A stretch of 64,000 nt of DNA from Hydrogenophaga intermedia (GCF_000723405.1 NZ_CCAE010000023.1:1-64000), one strand, 5' to 3'; counted from the stretch's first letter, positions 21,191 through 31,225 are shown. The notes: generated from the sequence alone by a model not told the origin. A program made the numbers and translations.

Positions 21191-22123
21191 GGCCTTGCCG
21201 CGCGACGAGATGAGGATGCCGCCGACGATGAGCGCGAAGCCCGCGAGGTGGTGCAGGCGTGGCAGCTCGCCCAGCATCGCCGCCGACAGCAGTGCCGCGA
21301 ACAGCGGCGTGAGGTTGGTGAAGAAGCTGGCCACGGCGGGCCCCACGCGCGCCACGCCAGCGCCCCAGAAGCGGTAGGCGAGCAACGAGGGAAAGATGGC
21401 CACGTAGGCCAGGGCCTCTACCAGCGGCCAGCCCCAGGTGATGTGCAGGTCGGCCGCCGGCAGGTAGACCCATTCGGCCGCGGCCAGCGCGCCCGACCAC
21501 ACCAGACCCAGCGCCACCTGCGCCATCAGGAAGGCGGCCCAGTCGCCCTTGATGTCGGGCGGATCGCCGCCCTCGGGCGGGCGCACCAGCAGCCAGCTGT
21601 ACCAGGACCACACCAGCGTGGCCAGCAGGATCCAGCCATCGCCCGGCACCAATTGCACGGCCAGCAAGCGGCTCAGACTGCCGCCCGACAGCACCACCGC
21701 CACACCGCTCAGCGAGAGCGCGGCGCCAAAGGCCGCGCGGCGCGTCACCGGCACGCCGTAGAGCATGCGGCCCACCAGCAGCATCCACACCGGCATGCTC
21801 GCGGCCACCAGGGTCACGTTCAGGGGCGTGGAGGTGCGCAGCGCCAGGTACTGCAGCGCGTTGTAGCTGCCCACGCCCAGCGCGCCCAGCAGCGCGAAGC
21901 GCCGCCAGTTCGGCCACAGGCTGCTACCCGGGCGCAGCACCCAGGCGGCCAGGGGCAACAGCACCAGCAGCGCCAGCGTCCAGCGCAGGAAGTTGAGCGT
22001 GCTGGGTGGCACGGTCTGGTTCATCAACCGCCCCACCACCGCGTTGCCGGCCCAGAACAACGGTGGCAGCACGAGCAGGGCGATGGTGGACGGGCTCAGC
22101 CGGCCAGGGGGTGCAGCGGACAT
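21182..22123 (-). CDS. EamA-family (DMT) transporter
   Basis: A 313-residue ten-segment membrane protein with two EamA repeats ([20 protein letters not shown] in the first, [16 protein letters not shown] in the second). Export of a metabolite or drug is likely; the substrate is unknown. ATG 22123 (MSAAPPGR) is chosen; TACAGT (22137-22132) lies 8 bases upstream with no ribosome binding site. It converges on the chemoreceptor with a 9-base overlap of the two 3' ends. It is distinct from the EamA protein at 17297. Confidence 0.88.
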   Translation of the reverse strand: MSAAPPGRLSPSTIALLVLPPLFWAGNAVVGRLMNQTVPPSTLNFLRWTLALLVLLPLAAWVLRPGSSLWPNWRRFALLGALGVGSYNALQYLALRTSTPLNVTLVAASMPVWMLLVGRMLYGVPVTRRAAFGAALSLSGVAVVLSGGSLSRLLAVQLVPGDGWILLATLVWSWYSWLLVRPPEGGDPPDIKGDWAAFLMAQVALGLVWSGALAAAEWVYLPAADLHITWGWPLVEALAYVAIFPSLLAYRFWGAGVARVGPAVASFFTNLTPLFAALLSAAMLGELPRLHHLAGFALIVGGILISSRGKAST

Positions 22124-22131
22124 GGGGCGCG

Positions 22132-22137
22132 ACTGTA
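22132..22137 (-). promoter_or_regulatory. -10-like box 8 bases from the EamA start
   Basis: TACAGT on the minus strand, then CGCGCCCC, then ATG. There is no Shine-Dalgarno, so a leaderless start is possible. No convincing -35. Confidence 0.35.
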
Positions 22138-22257
22138 GCAAGCGACGGAAGACCTGCGCCGCTGCGGGGGCGCCACGGTCGAGGGCGGGACAGGCGCGCG
22201 ATTCGTGGCAGCATCGGCCCCGATCCGCCCCTTGCCCAAAACGAACAGGAGACTCCC

Positions 22258-23250
22258 ATGAGCACCAGCAGCCGCGCCGTCCGCATCCACGCCAATGGTG
22301 GCCCCGATCAACTCGTGATCGACACCGTCGAGGTGGGCGAGCCCGGTCCGGGCCAGGTGCGCATCCGCCACCACGCGATCGGGCTGAACTTCATCGACGT
22401 GTACCAGCGCACGGGGCTCTATCCCTTCCCCATGCCGCTGTCGCTGGGCATGGAGGGTGCGGGGGTCATCGAGGCCGTGGGCGAGGGGGTGACGCACCTG
22501 AAGGCGGGCGACCGCGCGGCCTACGCGTCCAACCCGCCGGGCAGCTACAGCGACGCGCGCGTGATGCCGGCGATGAACGTCTGCAAGCTGCCCGATGCGA
22601 TCGATTTCGAGACCGGCGCGGCCATGATGTTGAAGGGCCTGACGGCGCAGTACCTGCTCAAGCGCTGCAAGCCGGTGGAGGGCCTGGAGGCGGGCGACTT
22701 CGTGCTGTTCCACGCCGCTGCGGGCGGTGTGGGCTTGATTGCCTGCCAGTGGGCCAAGGCCCTGGGCCTGCGGCTGATCGCCACCGCGGGTTCGGCGGAC
22801 AAGTGCCAGCTCGCGCTGGACCACGGCGCTGAGCACGCGATCAACTACCGCACCGAGGATTTCGCGGTGCGGGTGAAGGAGATTACCGGCGGGCAGGGCG
22901 TGAAGGTGGTGTACGACTCGGTGGGCAAGGACACCTGGGACAAGTCGCTGGACTGCCTGCGGCCGTTCGGGCTGATGGTGAGTTTCGGCAACGCCTCGGG
23001 CCCGGTGGCGCCGTTCGCACCGGGCATCCTGGCGGGCAAGGGCTCGATCTACGTGACGCGCCAGACGCTGTTCACGCACATCAACAACCGCGAGCGCACG
23101 CAGCAGATGGCGGACGATCTGTTCGACGTGGTGGTGAGCGGGAAGGTGAAGATCCGCATCGACCAGCGATTCCCGCTGACGGAGGTGAAGAAGGCGCACG
23201 AAAGTCTGGAGGCGCGGGCAACCACCGGTTGCACGGTTTTGCTGCCTTGA
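22258..23250 (+). CDS. qor: NADPH:quinone oxidoreductase
   Basis: Zinc-free medium-chain dehydrogenase/reductase of 330 residues, matching QorA. It has the N-terminal GroES-like domain with GLNFIDVYQRTGLYP, the Rossmann motif HAAAGGVGLIACQWAK, and the C-terminal HESLEARATTGCTVLLP. It reduces quinones by one electron with NADPH and may protect against redox stress. AGGAGACTCCC directly precedes the ATG at 22258. The in-frame open region upstream to 22006 is rejected. Its 3' end runs into repeat pair 2. Confidence 0.92.
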   Translation: MSTSSRAVRIHANGGPDQLVIDTVEVGEPGPGQVRIRHHAIGLNFIDVYQRTGLYPFPMPLSLGMEGAGVIEAVGEGVTHLKAGDRAAYASNPPGSYSDARVMPAMNVCKLPDAIDFETGAAMMLKGLTAQYLLKRCKPVEGLEAGDFVLFHAAAGGVGLIACQWAKALGLRLIATAGSADKCQLALDHGAEHAINYRTEDFAVRVKEITGGQGVKVVYDSVGKDTWDKSLDCLRPFGLMVSFGNASGPVAPFAPGILAGKGSIYVTRQTLFTHINNRERTQQMADDLFDVVVSGKVKIRIDQRFPLTEVKKAHESLEARATTGCTVLLP

Positions 23251-23280
23251 GTGTTTGATTTCTCGGAGCCGTGTCTGGTG

Positions 23281-23380
23281 GCCCGAGGCCACTGGGTGGC
23301 CAGCTCCGCGAATGTCCCCCGGACGGCTGCGCCGTCCTCCTCCTTTATTTCGCTGCGCTGGCCACCCAGCGTCCTCGGGC
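23281..23380 (-). repeat. Structured repeat copy C (first half of inverted pair 2)
   Basis: Outer arm GCCCGAGG (23281-23288) with CCTCGGGC (23373-23380), a 3x3 internal loop, then a 13-bp arm CTGGGTGGCCAGC (23292-23304) with GCTGGCCACCCAG (23357-23369). The 52-base core 23305-23356 differs from copy B at one base when read on the minus strand. The 330-base gap 23251-23580 holds copies C and D and no credible gene. Confidence 0.88.
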
Positions 23381-23426
23381 AGCCAACGCGCAGGCAGGCC
23401 ACCGTTGGTGTGCCTGCCTCACCTCT

Positions 23427-23526
23427 GGATCGGGTGACAGGGCGCTCTGTGTAGCGAAATAAAGGAGGAGGGCGGCGCAGCCGCCCGGGGGACATTCGCG
23501 GAACAGAGCGCCCTGGCGCCCGATCC
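23427..23526 (+). repeat. Structured repeat copy D (second half of inverted pair 2)
   Basis: Outer arm GGATCGGG (23427-23434) with CCCGATCC (23519-23526), a 3x3 internal loop (TGA/GCG), then a 13-bp arm CAGGGCGCTCTGT (23438-23450) with ACAGAGCGCCCTG (23503-23515). The core 23451-23502 differs from copy B only by a compensating A-T to G-C swap in the inner hairpin (GGGCGGC-GCA-GCCGCCC). Confidence 0.88.
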
Positions 23527-23580
23527 CCGCGAGGTCTTGGCGCGCTGGGACGAGCGCCCGACCGCTAGGCCTCCGAGACG

Positions 23581-24732
23581 TCAGGCCGCGCGGGCCTCGC
23601 GCAAGGGCGCCACGCGTTGCAGGGCGGCTTCAAGGCGCGCCACGGTGGCCGGCACGTCGTGCCACTTGTCCAGGCCGAACAGGCCGATGCGGAAGGTCTT
23701 GAAGTCCGCGCCTTCGTCGCACTGCAGCGGCACGCCTGCGGCGGTTTGCAGGCCCAGGGCCAGGAAGGCCTTGCTCGACTGCACCTCGGCGTCGGTGGTG
23801 TGGCTCACCACCACGCCCGGGGCCTTGAAGCCCTCGGCCGCCACGCTGGGGAAACCGTGGCGTTCCACCACCTCACGCACGGCCTGGCCGAGCGCGATCT
23901 GTTCCTGGCGCACGCGATCGAAGCCGTACGCCTCGGTCTCCAGCATGGTGGCATGCAGGCGGGCCAGCGCGTCGGTGGGCAGCGTGGCGTGGTACGCATG
24001 ACCACCGCCTTCGTAGGCCTCCATGATCTGCAGCCACTTCTTCAGGTCCATGGCGAAGGTGGTGCTTTGCGTGGCGTCGATGGCCGCCCGCGCGCGTTCG
24101 CTCAGCATCACCATCGCGCAGCAGGGCGAGCTGCTCCAGCCCTTCTGCGGCGCGCTGATGAGGATGTCCACGCCGGTGGCCTTCATGTCCACCCACATGG
24201 CGCCGGAGGCGATGCAGTCGAGCACGAAGAGGCCGCCCACGGCGTGCACGGCGTCGGCCACGGCCTTGAGGTAGTCGTCGGGCAGGATCATGCCGGCCGC
24301 GGTTTCCACGTGCGGGGCGAAGACCAGCGCGGGTTTCTCGCGCGCGATGGTGGCCACCACCTCGTCAATGGGCGCGGGCGCCCAGGGCGACTGCGGATTC
24401 TTGTGCACCGGGCGCGCCTTCATCACCGTGTGGCTGGCGGGGATGGAGCCCATGTCGAAGATCTGCGTCCAGCGGTAGCTGAACCAGCCGTTGCGGATGA
24501 CCAGCACGTGTTTGCCGTGCGCGAACTGGCGCGCCACCGATTCCATGCCGAAGGTGCCGCTGCCGGGCACCAGCACCGCCGAGTGCGCGCCGTACACGCG
24601 CTTGAGCAGGGACGAGATGCCCGTCATCACGCCCTGGAAGCGCTTGGACATGTGGTTGAGCGCGCGGTCGGTGTAGACCACCGAGAACTCGTACAGGCCG
24701 TCGGGGTCGACGTCGGGCAGCAGGCCGGGCAT
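23581..24732 (-). CDS. Class V aminotransferase, alanine-glyoxylate / serine-pyruvate type
   Basis: PLP-dependent enzyme of 383 residues. Signatures: GSGTFGMESVARQF (phosphate-binding region), DCIASGAMWVDM, and the Schiff-base lysine in SAPQKGWSSSP (around residue 195). The fold group includes alanine-glyoxylate, serine-pyruvate and 2-aminoethylphosphonate transaminases; alanine-glyoxylate is the usual annotation for this form but the substrate is not proven. GAGGAGA precedes ATG 24732. It lies 70 bases behind lspA on the same strand and ends against repeat pair 2. Confidence 0.85.
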   Translation of the reverse strand: MPGLLPDVDPDGLYEFSVVYTDRALNHMSKRFQGVMTGISSLLKRVYGAHSAVLVPGSGTFGMESVARQFAHGKHVLVIRNGWFSYRWTQIFDMGSIPASHTVMKARPVHKNPQSPWAPAPIDEVVATIAREKPALVFAPHVETAAGMILPDDYLKAVADAVHAVGGLFVLDCIASGAMWVDMKATGVDILISAPQKGWSSSPCCAMVMLSERARAAIDATQSTTFAMDLKKWLQIMEAYEGGGHAYHATLPTDALARLHATMLETEAYGFDRVRQEQIALGQAVREVVERHGFPSVAAEGFKAPGVVVSHTTDAEVQSSKAFLALGLQTAAGVPLQCDEGADFKTFRIGLFGLDKWHDVPATVARLEAALQRVAPLREARAA

Positions 24733-24802
24733 GGGTGTCTCCTCGGATGATCGAATGAGCGGGCATTCTGTCATCGCGCAGCCGCCGCCGCGAGGACCGG
24801 CG

Positions 24803-25327
24803 CTAAAGGGCCTTGGCCGCGCGTGACTTCCGAATGCGCAGGATCTCGTCGAGGATGAGGCAGGCCGCGCCGATGGAGATGAAGGTGTCGGCCAGGTTGA
24901 AGGACGGGAAGTGCCCCCCCGGGAACAGGCCGGCCAGGAACGACCAGTGAAAGTCCAGCCAGTCCACCACGTAGCCGTGCACCAGGCGGTCAAGCACGTT
25001 GCCGATGGCGCCGCCCAGGATGCAGGCGAGCGCGAAGGCGAAGAGTTTCTGCCCGGGGTGGCTGCGCAGCATCCAGACGATGAAGACGGACGCGGCGATG
25101 CCGATGGCGGTGAAGAACCAGCGCTGCCAGCCGCTGGCGCCGGCCAGGAAGGAGAAGGCCGCGCCCTCGTTGTGCACGCGCACCACGTTGAAGAAGGACG
25201 TGACCGTGACGCTGTCGCCGAGCGCGAACGAGGCCAGGATCAGCCACTTGGTGATCTGGTCGAGCGCGAAGGCCAGCGCAGCCAGGCCCAGCCAGGGCGC
25301 GATGTCGCGCAGGCTCGCGCGTGCCAT
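24803..25327 (-). CDS. lspA: Lipoprotein signal peptidase (signal peptidase II)
   Basis: Inner-membrane aspartyl protease that removes signal peptides from prolipoproteins. The 174-residue protein has four hydrophobic segments and both catalytic aspartates: [10 protein letters not shown] (Asp113) and FNLADTFI (Asp147). The spacing between them is somewhat longer than in many orthologues because of [15 protein letters not shown]. The start overlaps the ileS stop by one base (TGATG), the usual ribF-ileS-lspA arrangement. Confidence 0.95.
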   Translation of the reverse strand: MARASLRDIAPWLGLAALAFALDQITKWLILASFALGDSVTVTSFFNVVRVHNEGAAFSFLAGASGWQRWFFTAIGIAASVFIVWMLRSHPGQKLFAFALACILGGAIGNVLDRLVHGYVVDWLDFHWSFLAGLFPGGHFPSFNLADTFISIGAACLILDEILRIRKSRAAKAL

Positions 25328-28182
25328 CAGGCCACCGTGCGGGTTTCGCCCGCGCCGAACAGGTTGCTCGTGCAGCGGCCACAGATCGTGGGGTGCGCGG
25401 GGTCGTGGCCCACGTCGTCACGGTAGTGCCAGCAGCGTTCGCACTTGGGCGCGGTGGCGGGCGTCACTTGCACGGCCAGTTCGTTGCCGTCGGCCACTGT
25501 GGCGGCCGAGGTGATGGTGACGAAGCGCAGGTCATCGCCCAGCGAGCGCAGCAACGCGGCGTCGTCGGCCGGCGCGGTGATGGTGAGCAAGGCCTGCAGC
25601 GAGGAGCCGACGGCGCCTTGGGTGCGCACGGTCTCGATCTCCTTGTTGGCCAGGTTGCGGATTTCGCCCAGGCGCGCCCACTTGGCCAGCAGGCCCTCGT
25701 CGGCTGGCGGCAGGTCGGCCCAGGTCTCGAAGAAGATCGAGCCCTTGTTCTGGGCGCCGGCCAGCACGGGCCAGGCCTCCTCGGCGGTGAAGCTCATGAA
25801 GGGCGCCATCCAGCGCAGCATGGCGTGCGCCACGTGATGCAGCGCGGTCTGCGCGCTGCGGCGGGCCCGGCTGTCGGGCGCGCTGGTGTAGAGCCGGTCC
25901 TTCAGCACGTCGAGGTAGAAGGCACCCAGGTCTTCGGAGCAGAAGACCTGCAGCTTGGCCACCACAGGGTGGAACTCGTAGCGCTCGTAGTGGGCCAGCA
26001 CCTCGGCCTGGAACTGCGCCGTGCGCGCCAGGGCCCAGCGGTCGATCTCGAGCAACTCGCCCAGCGGCACGGCGTGTTTCGCGGGGTCGAAGTCGCTGAG
26101 GTTGGCCAGCAGGAAGCGCAGGGTGTTGCGGATGCGGCGGTAGGCATCGACCACGCGCGCGAGGATTTTCTCGTCGCCTGCGATGTCGCCGGAGTAGTCG
26201 CTGGCGGCGACCCACAGGCGGATGATTTCGGCGCCGAGCTTCTTGTTGACGTCCTGCGGGTCGATGCCGTTACCGAGCGACTTGCTCATCTTGCGGCCCT
26301 GGCTGTCCACCGTGAAGCCGTGCGTGAGCAGGCCGCGGTAGGGCGCGCGGTCGTTCAAGGCGCAGCCCAGCAGCAGCGAGCTGTGGAACCAGCCGCGGTG
26401 CTGGTCATGGCCTTCGAGGTAGAGGTCGGCCTCGGGGCCCTGAGAGTGGAAGGCGCCGTTGGGGTAGGCCTTGGCGTGGCTGCCGCGCAGCACGTGCGAG
26501 AAGGTGGAGCCGGAGTCGAACCAGACCTCGAGGATGTCGCTGCTCTTGTCGTAGTTCGGCGCGTCTTCGGCCCCCAGGATTTCTTCGGTGGTCACGCGGC
26601 TCCAGGCCTCGATGCCGCCCTTCTCGACGATGTCGGCCGCCTGGTCGAGGATTTCCATGGTGCGCGGGTGCAGCTCGCCCGTGGCCTTGTGCAGGAAGAA
26701 GGGGATGGGCACGCCCCAACTGCGCTGGCGCGAGATGCACCAGTCGGGCCGGTTGGCGATCATGTCGCGCAGGCGGGCGCGGCCGTTCTCGGGGTAGAAG
26801 CCGGTGTGGTCGATGGCTTCGAGCGCGGTCTGGCGCAGGGTCTTGGGCGCCTTGTCCTTGGTGAACACGCCCTCACCTTCGTCCATGCGCACGAACCACT
26901 GCGCGGCGGCGCGGTAGATCACGGGCGTCTTGTGGCGCCAGCAGTGCGGGTAGCTGTGGCTGATGCCCACGGTGCTCATCAGGCGGCCCGCGGCCTTGAG
27001 CGCCGCGATGATGAGCGGCACGGCCTTCCAGATGTGCTGGCCGCCGAAGAGCGGGAAGTCGGCCGCGTAGACGCCATTGCCCTGCACGGGGTTGAGGATG
27101 TCTTCGACGGTGAAGCCGTTGTGGATGCAGGAGTTGAAGTCGTCCAGGCCGTAGGCGGGTGAGGAGTGCACGATGCCGGTGCCGTCGCTGTCGCTCACGT
27201 AGTCGGCCAGGAACACGGGCGACAGGCGCTTGTAGCCCTTGTCGGCGTCGTACAGCGGGTGACGGAAGTTCAGGCCACCGAGTTTGTCGCCCGTGGCGGT
27301 GGCGATGACCGTGCCCTCGAGGCCGAAGCGCTCCAGGCATTTTTCGACCAGGGTCTCGGCCAGCACCAGACAGCCCTTCGGTGTGTCAACCAGGGCGTAG
27401 GTGAGTTCGGGGTGGGCGTTGAGCGCCTGGTTGGCGGGGATGGTCCAGGCGGTGGTGGTCCAGATGACGGCGAAGCCGCTTTTGCCGGCCGGCAACGCGC
27501 TCAAGCCGAAGGCAGCGGCCAGTTTCGCGGCGTCGTCGGTTTCGAAGGCCACGTCCAGCGTGTCGCTGTTCTTGTCGGCGTACTCGATCTCGAACTCGGC
27601 CAGCGAACTGCCGCAGTCGAAGCACCAGTAAACGGGCTTGAGGCCGCGGTAGACGAAGCCGCGCTCGATGACGCGCTTGAAGGCGCGGATCTCGCCAGCC
27701 TCGTTGGCCGGCGCCATGGTGAGGTAGGGGCGTTCCCAGTCGCCCAGCACGCCCAGGCGCTTGAAGTCCTCGCGCTGCTGGCCGATCTGCTCGGTGGCGT
27801 AGGCGCGGCTCTTGGCCTGCATCTCGTCGCGGCTGAGGTTGCGCCCGTGCTTCTTCTCGATCGCGTTCTCGATCGGCAGCCCGTGGCAATCCCAGCCGGG
27901 GATGTACTGCGCGTCGAAGCCGGCGAGCTGGCGGCTCTTGACGATCATGTCCTTGAGCACCTTGTTGACGGCGTGGCCCATGTGGATCTGGCCGTTGGCA
28001 TAGGGCGGGCCGTCGTGCAGCACGAACAGCGGCGCGCCGCGGCGCGCGTCGCGCAGGCGCTGGTACAGGCCCTCGTCGTTCCACTGCTTGACCCAGCCCG
28101 GCTCGCGCTTGGGCAGGTCGCCGCGCATGGGGAAGGGCGTGTCCAGCAGGTTGACGGGGTAGGCGTTCTTGGTCTCGGACAT
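25327..28182 (-). CDS. ileS: Isoleucyl-tRNA synthetase
   Basis: Class I synthetase of 951 residues with an editing (CP1) domain. The HIGH signature is [12 protein letters not shown] (residues 59-70) and KMSKS is KMSKSLGNG (about 630). The C-terminal zinc site reads [12 protein letters not shown] and CGRC. Start ATG 28182 (MSETKNAYP) matches the E. coli N-terminus; the frame stays open to 28302 but that part is the translated REP repeat. Between ribF and ileS lies a 116-base gap with the inverted repeat pair at 28201-28274. Confidence 0.97.
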   Translation of the reverse strand: MSETKNAYPVNLLDTPFPMRGDLPKREPGWVKQWNDEGLYQRLRDARRGAPLFVLHDGPPYANGQIHMGHAVNKVLKDMIVKSRQLAGFDAQYIPGWDCHGLPIENAIEKKHGRNLSRDEMQAKSRAYATEQIGQQREDFKRLGVLGDWERPYLTMAPANEAGEIRAFKRVIERGFVYRGLKPVYWCFDCGSSLAEFEIEYADKNSDTLDVAFETDDAAKLAAAFGLSALPAGKSGFAVIWTTTAWTIPANQALNAHPELTYALVDTPKGCLVLAETLVEKCLERFGLEGTVIATATGDKLGGLNFRHPLYDADKGYKRLSPVFLADYVSDSDGTGIVHSSPAYGLDDFNSCIHNGFTVEDILNPVQGNGVYAADFPLFGGQHIWKAVPLIIAALKAAGRLMSTVGISHSYPHCWRHKTPVIYRAAAQWFVRMDEGEGVFTKDKAPKTLRQTALEAIDHTGFYPENGRARLRDMIANRPDWCISRQRSWGVPIPFFLHKATGELHPRTMEILDQAADIVEKGGIEAWSRVTTEEILGAEDAPNYDKSSDILEVWFDSGSTFSHVLRGSHAKAYPNGAFHSQGPEADLYLEGHDQHRGWFHSSLLLGCALNDRAPYRGLLTHGFTVDSQGRKMSKSLGNGIDPQDVNKKLGAEIIRLWVAASDYSGDIAGDEKILARVVDAYRRIRNTLRFLLANLSDFDPAKHAVPLGELLEIDRWALARTAQFQAEVLAHYERYEFHPVVAKLQVFCSEDLGAFYLDVLKDRLYTSAPDSRARRSAQTALHHVAHAMLRWMAPFMSFTAEEAWPVLAGAQNKGSIFFETWADLPPADEGLLAKWARLGEIRNLANKEIETVRTQGAVGSSLQALLTITAPADDAALLRSLGDDLRFVTITSAATVADGNELAVQVTPATAPKCERCWHYRDDVGHDPAHPTICGRCTSNLFGAGETRTVA

Positions 28183-28200
28183 GGTGATTCGCGTGTTGGC

Positions 28201-28274
28201 TTCGACAAGCTCAGCCCGAGCGGGGGAGCGCGTGTGCGAGAGATTCAGCAGCCGTTCGCCCTGAGCTTGTCGAA
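28201..28274. repeat. Inverted REP pair between ribF and ileS
   Basis: TTCGACAAGCTCAGCCCGAG (28201 on) and its inverse CCGTTCGCCCTGAGCTTGTC (28252 on) face each other across about 28 bases, forming a long potential hairpin. The unit GCTTCGACAAGCTCAG is, to my knowledge, a common intergenic repeat in Comamonadaceae. It sits in the ileS leader, so it could affect transcription from ribF into ileS. Confidence 0.75.
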
Positions 28275-28298
28275 GGGCAGCGAGCGGGCCTTGGCCCG

Positions 28299-29363
28299 TC
28301 AAATTCGGTCGCGCGTGGTCTGCCGGTGCGTGCGGCCGTGCATGGCCTCGAAGAACGCACGCGCGTCGGCGACGTCCTTCGCGATGCCGTGCGTGAGGGC
28401 ATCGAGGCTGTCGTACTTCAGCTCGTCGTGCAGTTTGTGCAGCAGTTCCACCCGCACGATTTTACCGTAGGCCTCCCCGCCGGGCAGGCTGGCCGCCAGG
28501 CCCACAGGCCAGTCCAGGCAATGGGTTTCGAGCAGCACGCGCCCGCCGTTGACGTCGTCCGGGTCGAGCGACGGGCGCACGCCCAGGTTGGCCACGCCGC
28601 GCAGGGGCTCGGCCCACAGGCCGTGCACCAGCACCGCGAAGATGCCGCTGGCGGCCGGCTTCCAGTGCGCGAAGCGCAGATTGAGCGTTCGAAAGCCGTC
28701 GCCCTTGCCGGGGGCGGTTTCGGCCAGCGCCCGGCCCAGCTTGCGCCCGTGCACCACGTGGCCGCTGATGGCGTAGGGCCGGCCCAGCAGGGCGGCGGCG
28801 TCGTCCATGCGGCCCTCGGCCAAGGCGTCTCGCACAGCCGAACTGGACACGCGCAGGCCGTGCACCTCGTAGCTCTGCATGCGCGCCACGTCGAAGCCCA
28901 GGCGCGCCCCGGCGGCGTCGAGCATGGCGTAGTCGCCCACGCGCTGGGCGCCGAAGCGGAAGTCATCACCCACCAGCACGTACTTCACGCCCAGGGCGCC
29001 GACCAGGGTGTCCTCGATGAAGGAGGTGGCGGTCTGCGAGGCCAGGCGCTCGTTGAAGGGCAGGATGACGCAGCGGTCGACGCCGCAGCGCTGCAGTTCC
29101 TCCAGCTTGTCGCGCAGGGTGGCGATGCGGGCCGGCGCCAGCTCGGGCTTGCGGTGGCGCGCCGCGAAGTAGTCGCGCGGGTGCGGCTCGAAGGTCATGA
29201 CGCAACTGGGCACGCCGCGGTGGCGGGCCTCGCTCTGCAACAGGGCCAGCATGGCCTGGTGGCCGCGGTGCACCCCGTCGAAGTTGCCGATGGTGAGGGC
29301 GCAGCCGCGCACGCCGTCGGGCGTGCCGTGGGGGCGGCGGGAGAGGCCGCGGAGAATTTGCAT
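28299..29363 (-). CDS. ribF: Bifunctional riboflavin kinase / FAD synthetase
   Basis: Makes FMN and FAD from riboflavin. The 354-residue protein has the nucleotidyltransferase domain ([24 protein letters not shown], residues about 30-200) and the C-terminal flavokinase domain (GRKLGRAL, and the [12 protein letters not shown] segment). Start ATG 29363 (MQILRGL) is the family start; the frame extends to 29387. It precedes ileS and lspA as in E. coli. Confidence 0.95.
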   Translation of the reverse strand: MQILRGLSRRPHGTPDGVRGCALTIGNFDGVHRGHQAMLALLQSEARHRGVPSCVMTFEPHPRDYFAARHRKPELAPARIATLRDKLEELQRCGVDRCVILPFNERLASQTATSFIEDTLVGALGVKYVLVGDDFRFGAQRVGDYAMLDAAGARLGFDVARMQSYEVHGLRVSSSAVRDALAEGRMDDAAALLGRPYAISGHVVHGRKLGRALAETAPGKGDGFRTLNLRFAHWKPAASGIFAVLVHGLWAEPLRGVANLGVRPSLDPDDVNGGRVLLETHCLDWPVGLAASLPGGEAYGKIVRVELLHKLHDELKYDSLDALTHGIAKDVADARAFFEAMHGRTHRQTTRDRI

Positions 29364-29510
29364 GGGTCGGGCGCCTGGTTTTGTCACATCGCGGGGGCAT
29401 GTCCCGCATGGGCACGTTCAGTCATCAAAGATTGTTATATTGGCACACGAAAAACGCAGGCCCCGTGGCCCTCGGCGGGTTCCGGGCCCTTCCAGTGTCT
29501 CGATTGCACG

Positions 29511-29516
29511 AAGGAG
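29511..29516 (+). promoter_or_regulatory. Ribosome binding site that fixes a TTG start
   Basis: AAGGAG, 6 bases before TTG 29523. No ATG is available in frame nearby, so this site supports TTG as the start of the HNH gene. Confidence 0.6.
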
Positions 29517-29522
29517 CCGGTT

Positions 29523-30080
29523 TTGAAGGTCTTGAAGCTCTCGGCCCAGGGACTGCCCCAGTCCTGGATCAGCCTCGAAGAAGCCGTGTTGCACTACGCG
29601 GCCGAGGAGGTGCGCTGGGAGGCGGGTGCCGAGATCGCGGTGTTCCATGGCGGACACAACGCGGTGACCGGGCTGCAGTCGGTGATCACGATCAATTCGA
29701 TCATCGGCACGCAGGGTGTGCCGCGCATCAATCCCTTCGAGCTTCGGCCGACGCTCACGAACCAGAAGCTGTTCTCACGCGACCGCAACGTGTGCGCGTA
29801 CTGCGGCCACCACTTCCACGAGGAAGACCTGACGCGCGAGCACATCGTGCCCTTCGGCCAGAACGGGCGCGACATCTGGATGAACGTGGTGACGGCCTGC
29901 AAGTCGTGCAACCACCGCAAGGGCAACCGCACGCCCGAGCAGGCGCACATGCCTCTGCTGTACGCGCCCTACGTGCCCAGCCTGTGGGAGGACTTCATCC
30001 TGCGCAACCGCCGCATCCTGGCGGACCAGATGGAGTTCCTGATGGCGCACCTGCCGAAGTCGTCGCGGCTGCACGCCTAG
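29523..30080 (+). CDS. HNH endonuclease, TTG start
   Basis: A 185-residue HNH protein. The C-terminal domain has two zinc knuckles, NVCAYCGHHF (Cys91, Cys94) and ACKSCNHRKGN (Cys126, Cys129), bracketing the active-site EHIVPFG (His107) and the helix NVV. The N-terminal half (WISLEEAVLHYAAEEV, NAVTGLQSVITINSIIG) is of unknown role. This IS-independent HNH family (McrA/RecA-like nuclease domain) is often found as a lone gene in Burkholderiales; the substrate is unknown. Translation from TTG 29523 is supported by AAGGAG upstream. The 159 bases between it and ribF include an AT-rich stretch (TTATATTGG near 29435). Confidence 0.82.
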   Translation: MKVLKLSAQGLPQSWISLEEAVLHYAAEEVRWEAGAEIAVFHGGHNAVTGLQSVITINSIIGTQGVPRINPFELRPTLTNQKLFSRDRNVCAYCGHHFHEEDLTREHIVPFGQNGRDIWMNVVTACKSCNHRKGNRTPEQAHMPLLYAPYVPSLWEDFILRNRRILADQMEFLMAHLPKSSRLHA

Positions 30081-30099
30081 GGCGCGCAGCCGCGGCCGG

Positions 30100-31215
30100 T
30101 CAGGCAAACACCCCGGCGGTGTCCTGCATGCGCGAGGACACCTCACCCAGGTGGTGCAAGGTGTCGCCGAAGCTCATCTCCAGCTGCGTGAGCTTCTTGA
30201 AGTAGTGGCTGCCGATGTACTCGTCGGTCACGCCGATGCCACCGTGCAACTGAACCGATTGCTGGCCGATGAAGCGCATGGCGTTGCCCAGTTGCACCTT
30301 GGCGCGCGCCATGGCGGCGCGGCGCTCGGCCGCCGGGGCGTTGAGCTTGAGGCTGGCGTAGTAGCTCATGGACCGCGCCAGCTCCAGTTGCATCTTCATG
30401 TCGGCCACGCGGTGGCGCAGGGCCTGGAAGGTGGCGATGGCCACACCAAACTGCTTGCGCGTGTTCATGTAGTCCACGGTGAGCGCCAGCGTCTGCTCCA
30501 TGGCGCCCACGCCTTCTGCGCAGGTGGCGGCGATGCCGATGTCCACCGCGTGTTCCAGCGCGGCCTGGCCATCGGCGCAGACGAGCACGGCCGGGGCCTT
30601 GTCCATCGACAGATTGCCCGCGCGGCTGCCGTCCTGCGTGAGGTGGCCGGTGGTCGTCACGCCCTTGGCGCTGGCCTCCACCAGGAAGAGGGCGGGCTGG
30701 CCATTGGCCACGGCCGGCACCAGGAATGCGTCGGCGCGGTCGGCCGCGGCCACCAGGTGCTTCTCGCCGGATACCGTCCAGGCGCCGCCGGCCTGGCTGG
30801 CGGTGGCGGCCACGCGGTCGAGCCGGTAGCGCGCGCCGCGCTCCTGCAGCGCCAGCACCACCAGGGCCTCGCCGCTGGCGATGCGCGGCAGCCAGGCGGC
30901 CTTCACGTCATCGGCCCCGTAGGCGCCGATCACGCCGCTGGCAATGAGGGTCTGCGCCAGCGGCTCCAGCACGATGCCGCGCCCGAGCTCTTCCATCACC
31001 ACCATGGCCTCCACCGGGCCCATGCCCAGGCCGCCATGAGCTTCATCCACGTACAGGCCCGCCAAGCCCAGTTCGGCCAGCTCGGTGTAGACCGCGCGGT
31101 CGAAGCCGCCGGCCTCGACGATGGTGCGGCGGCGCTCGAAGCCGTAGCCCTTTTCCACCCATTTCTGCACGGCGTCGCGCAGCGCGACCTGATCGTCGGA
31201 AAAATCGAAGTCCAT
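30100..31215 (-). CDS. Acyl-CoA dehydrogenase, smaller paired subunit
   Basis: FAD enzyme of the acyl-CoA dehydrogenase superfamily, 371 residues. N-terminal helical domain, middle beta-domain, and C-terminal helices with YMNTRKQFGVAIATFQALRH and QLHGGIGVTDEY. It is 10 bases behind a second dehydrogenase of 393 residues. Such pairs (pimeloyl-CoA dehydrogenase PimC/PimD and the alpha2-beta2 FadE enzymes) often act as heteromers where one subunit lacks the base; which residue is catalytic here is not clear. GAGGAGACAGGA precedes the start. A short-chain, dicarboxylic or side-chain acyl-CoA is the probable substrate class. Confidence 0.85.
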   Translation of the reverse strand: MDFDFSDDQVALRDAVQKWVEKGYGFERRRTIVEAGGFDRAVYTELAELGLAGLYVDEAHGGLGMGPVEAMVVMEELGRGIVLEPLAQTLIASGVIGAYGADDVKAAWLPRIASGEALVVLALQERGARYRLDRVAATASQAGGAWTVSGEKHLVAAADRADAFLVPAVANGQPALFLVEASAKGVTTTGHLTQDGSRAGNLSMDKAPAVLVCADGQAALEHAVDIGIAATCAEGVGAMEQTLALTVDYMNTRKQFGVAIATFQALRHRVADMKMQLELARSMSYYASLKLNAPAAERRAAMARAKVQLGNAMRFIGQQSVQLHGGIGVTDEYIGSHYFKKLTQLEMSFGDTLHHLGEVSSRMQDTAGVFA

Positions 31216-31225
31216 TCCTGTCTCC

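Noticed and set aside
28183..28302. N-terminal extension of IleS back to 28302
   Set aside because: The extension is the translated REP repeat (RAELVEA-like); family alignment starts at 28182.
29431..29441. TTATATT as a defined promoter of ribF or the HNH gene
   Set aside because: AT-rich and plausible, but no -35 at suitable spacing on either strand could be found.
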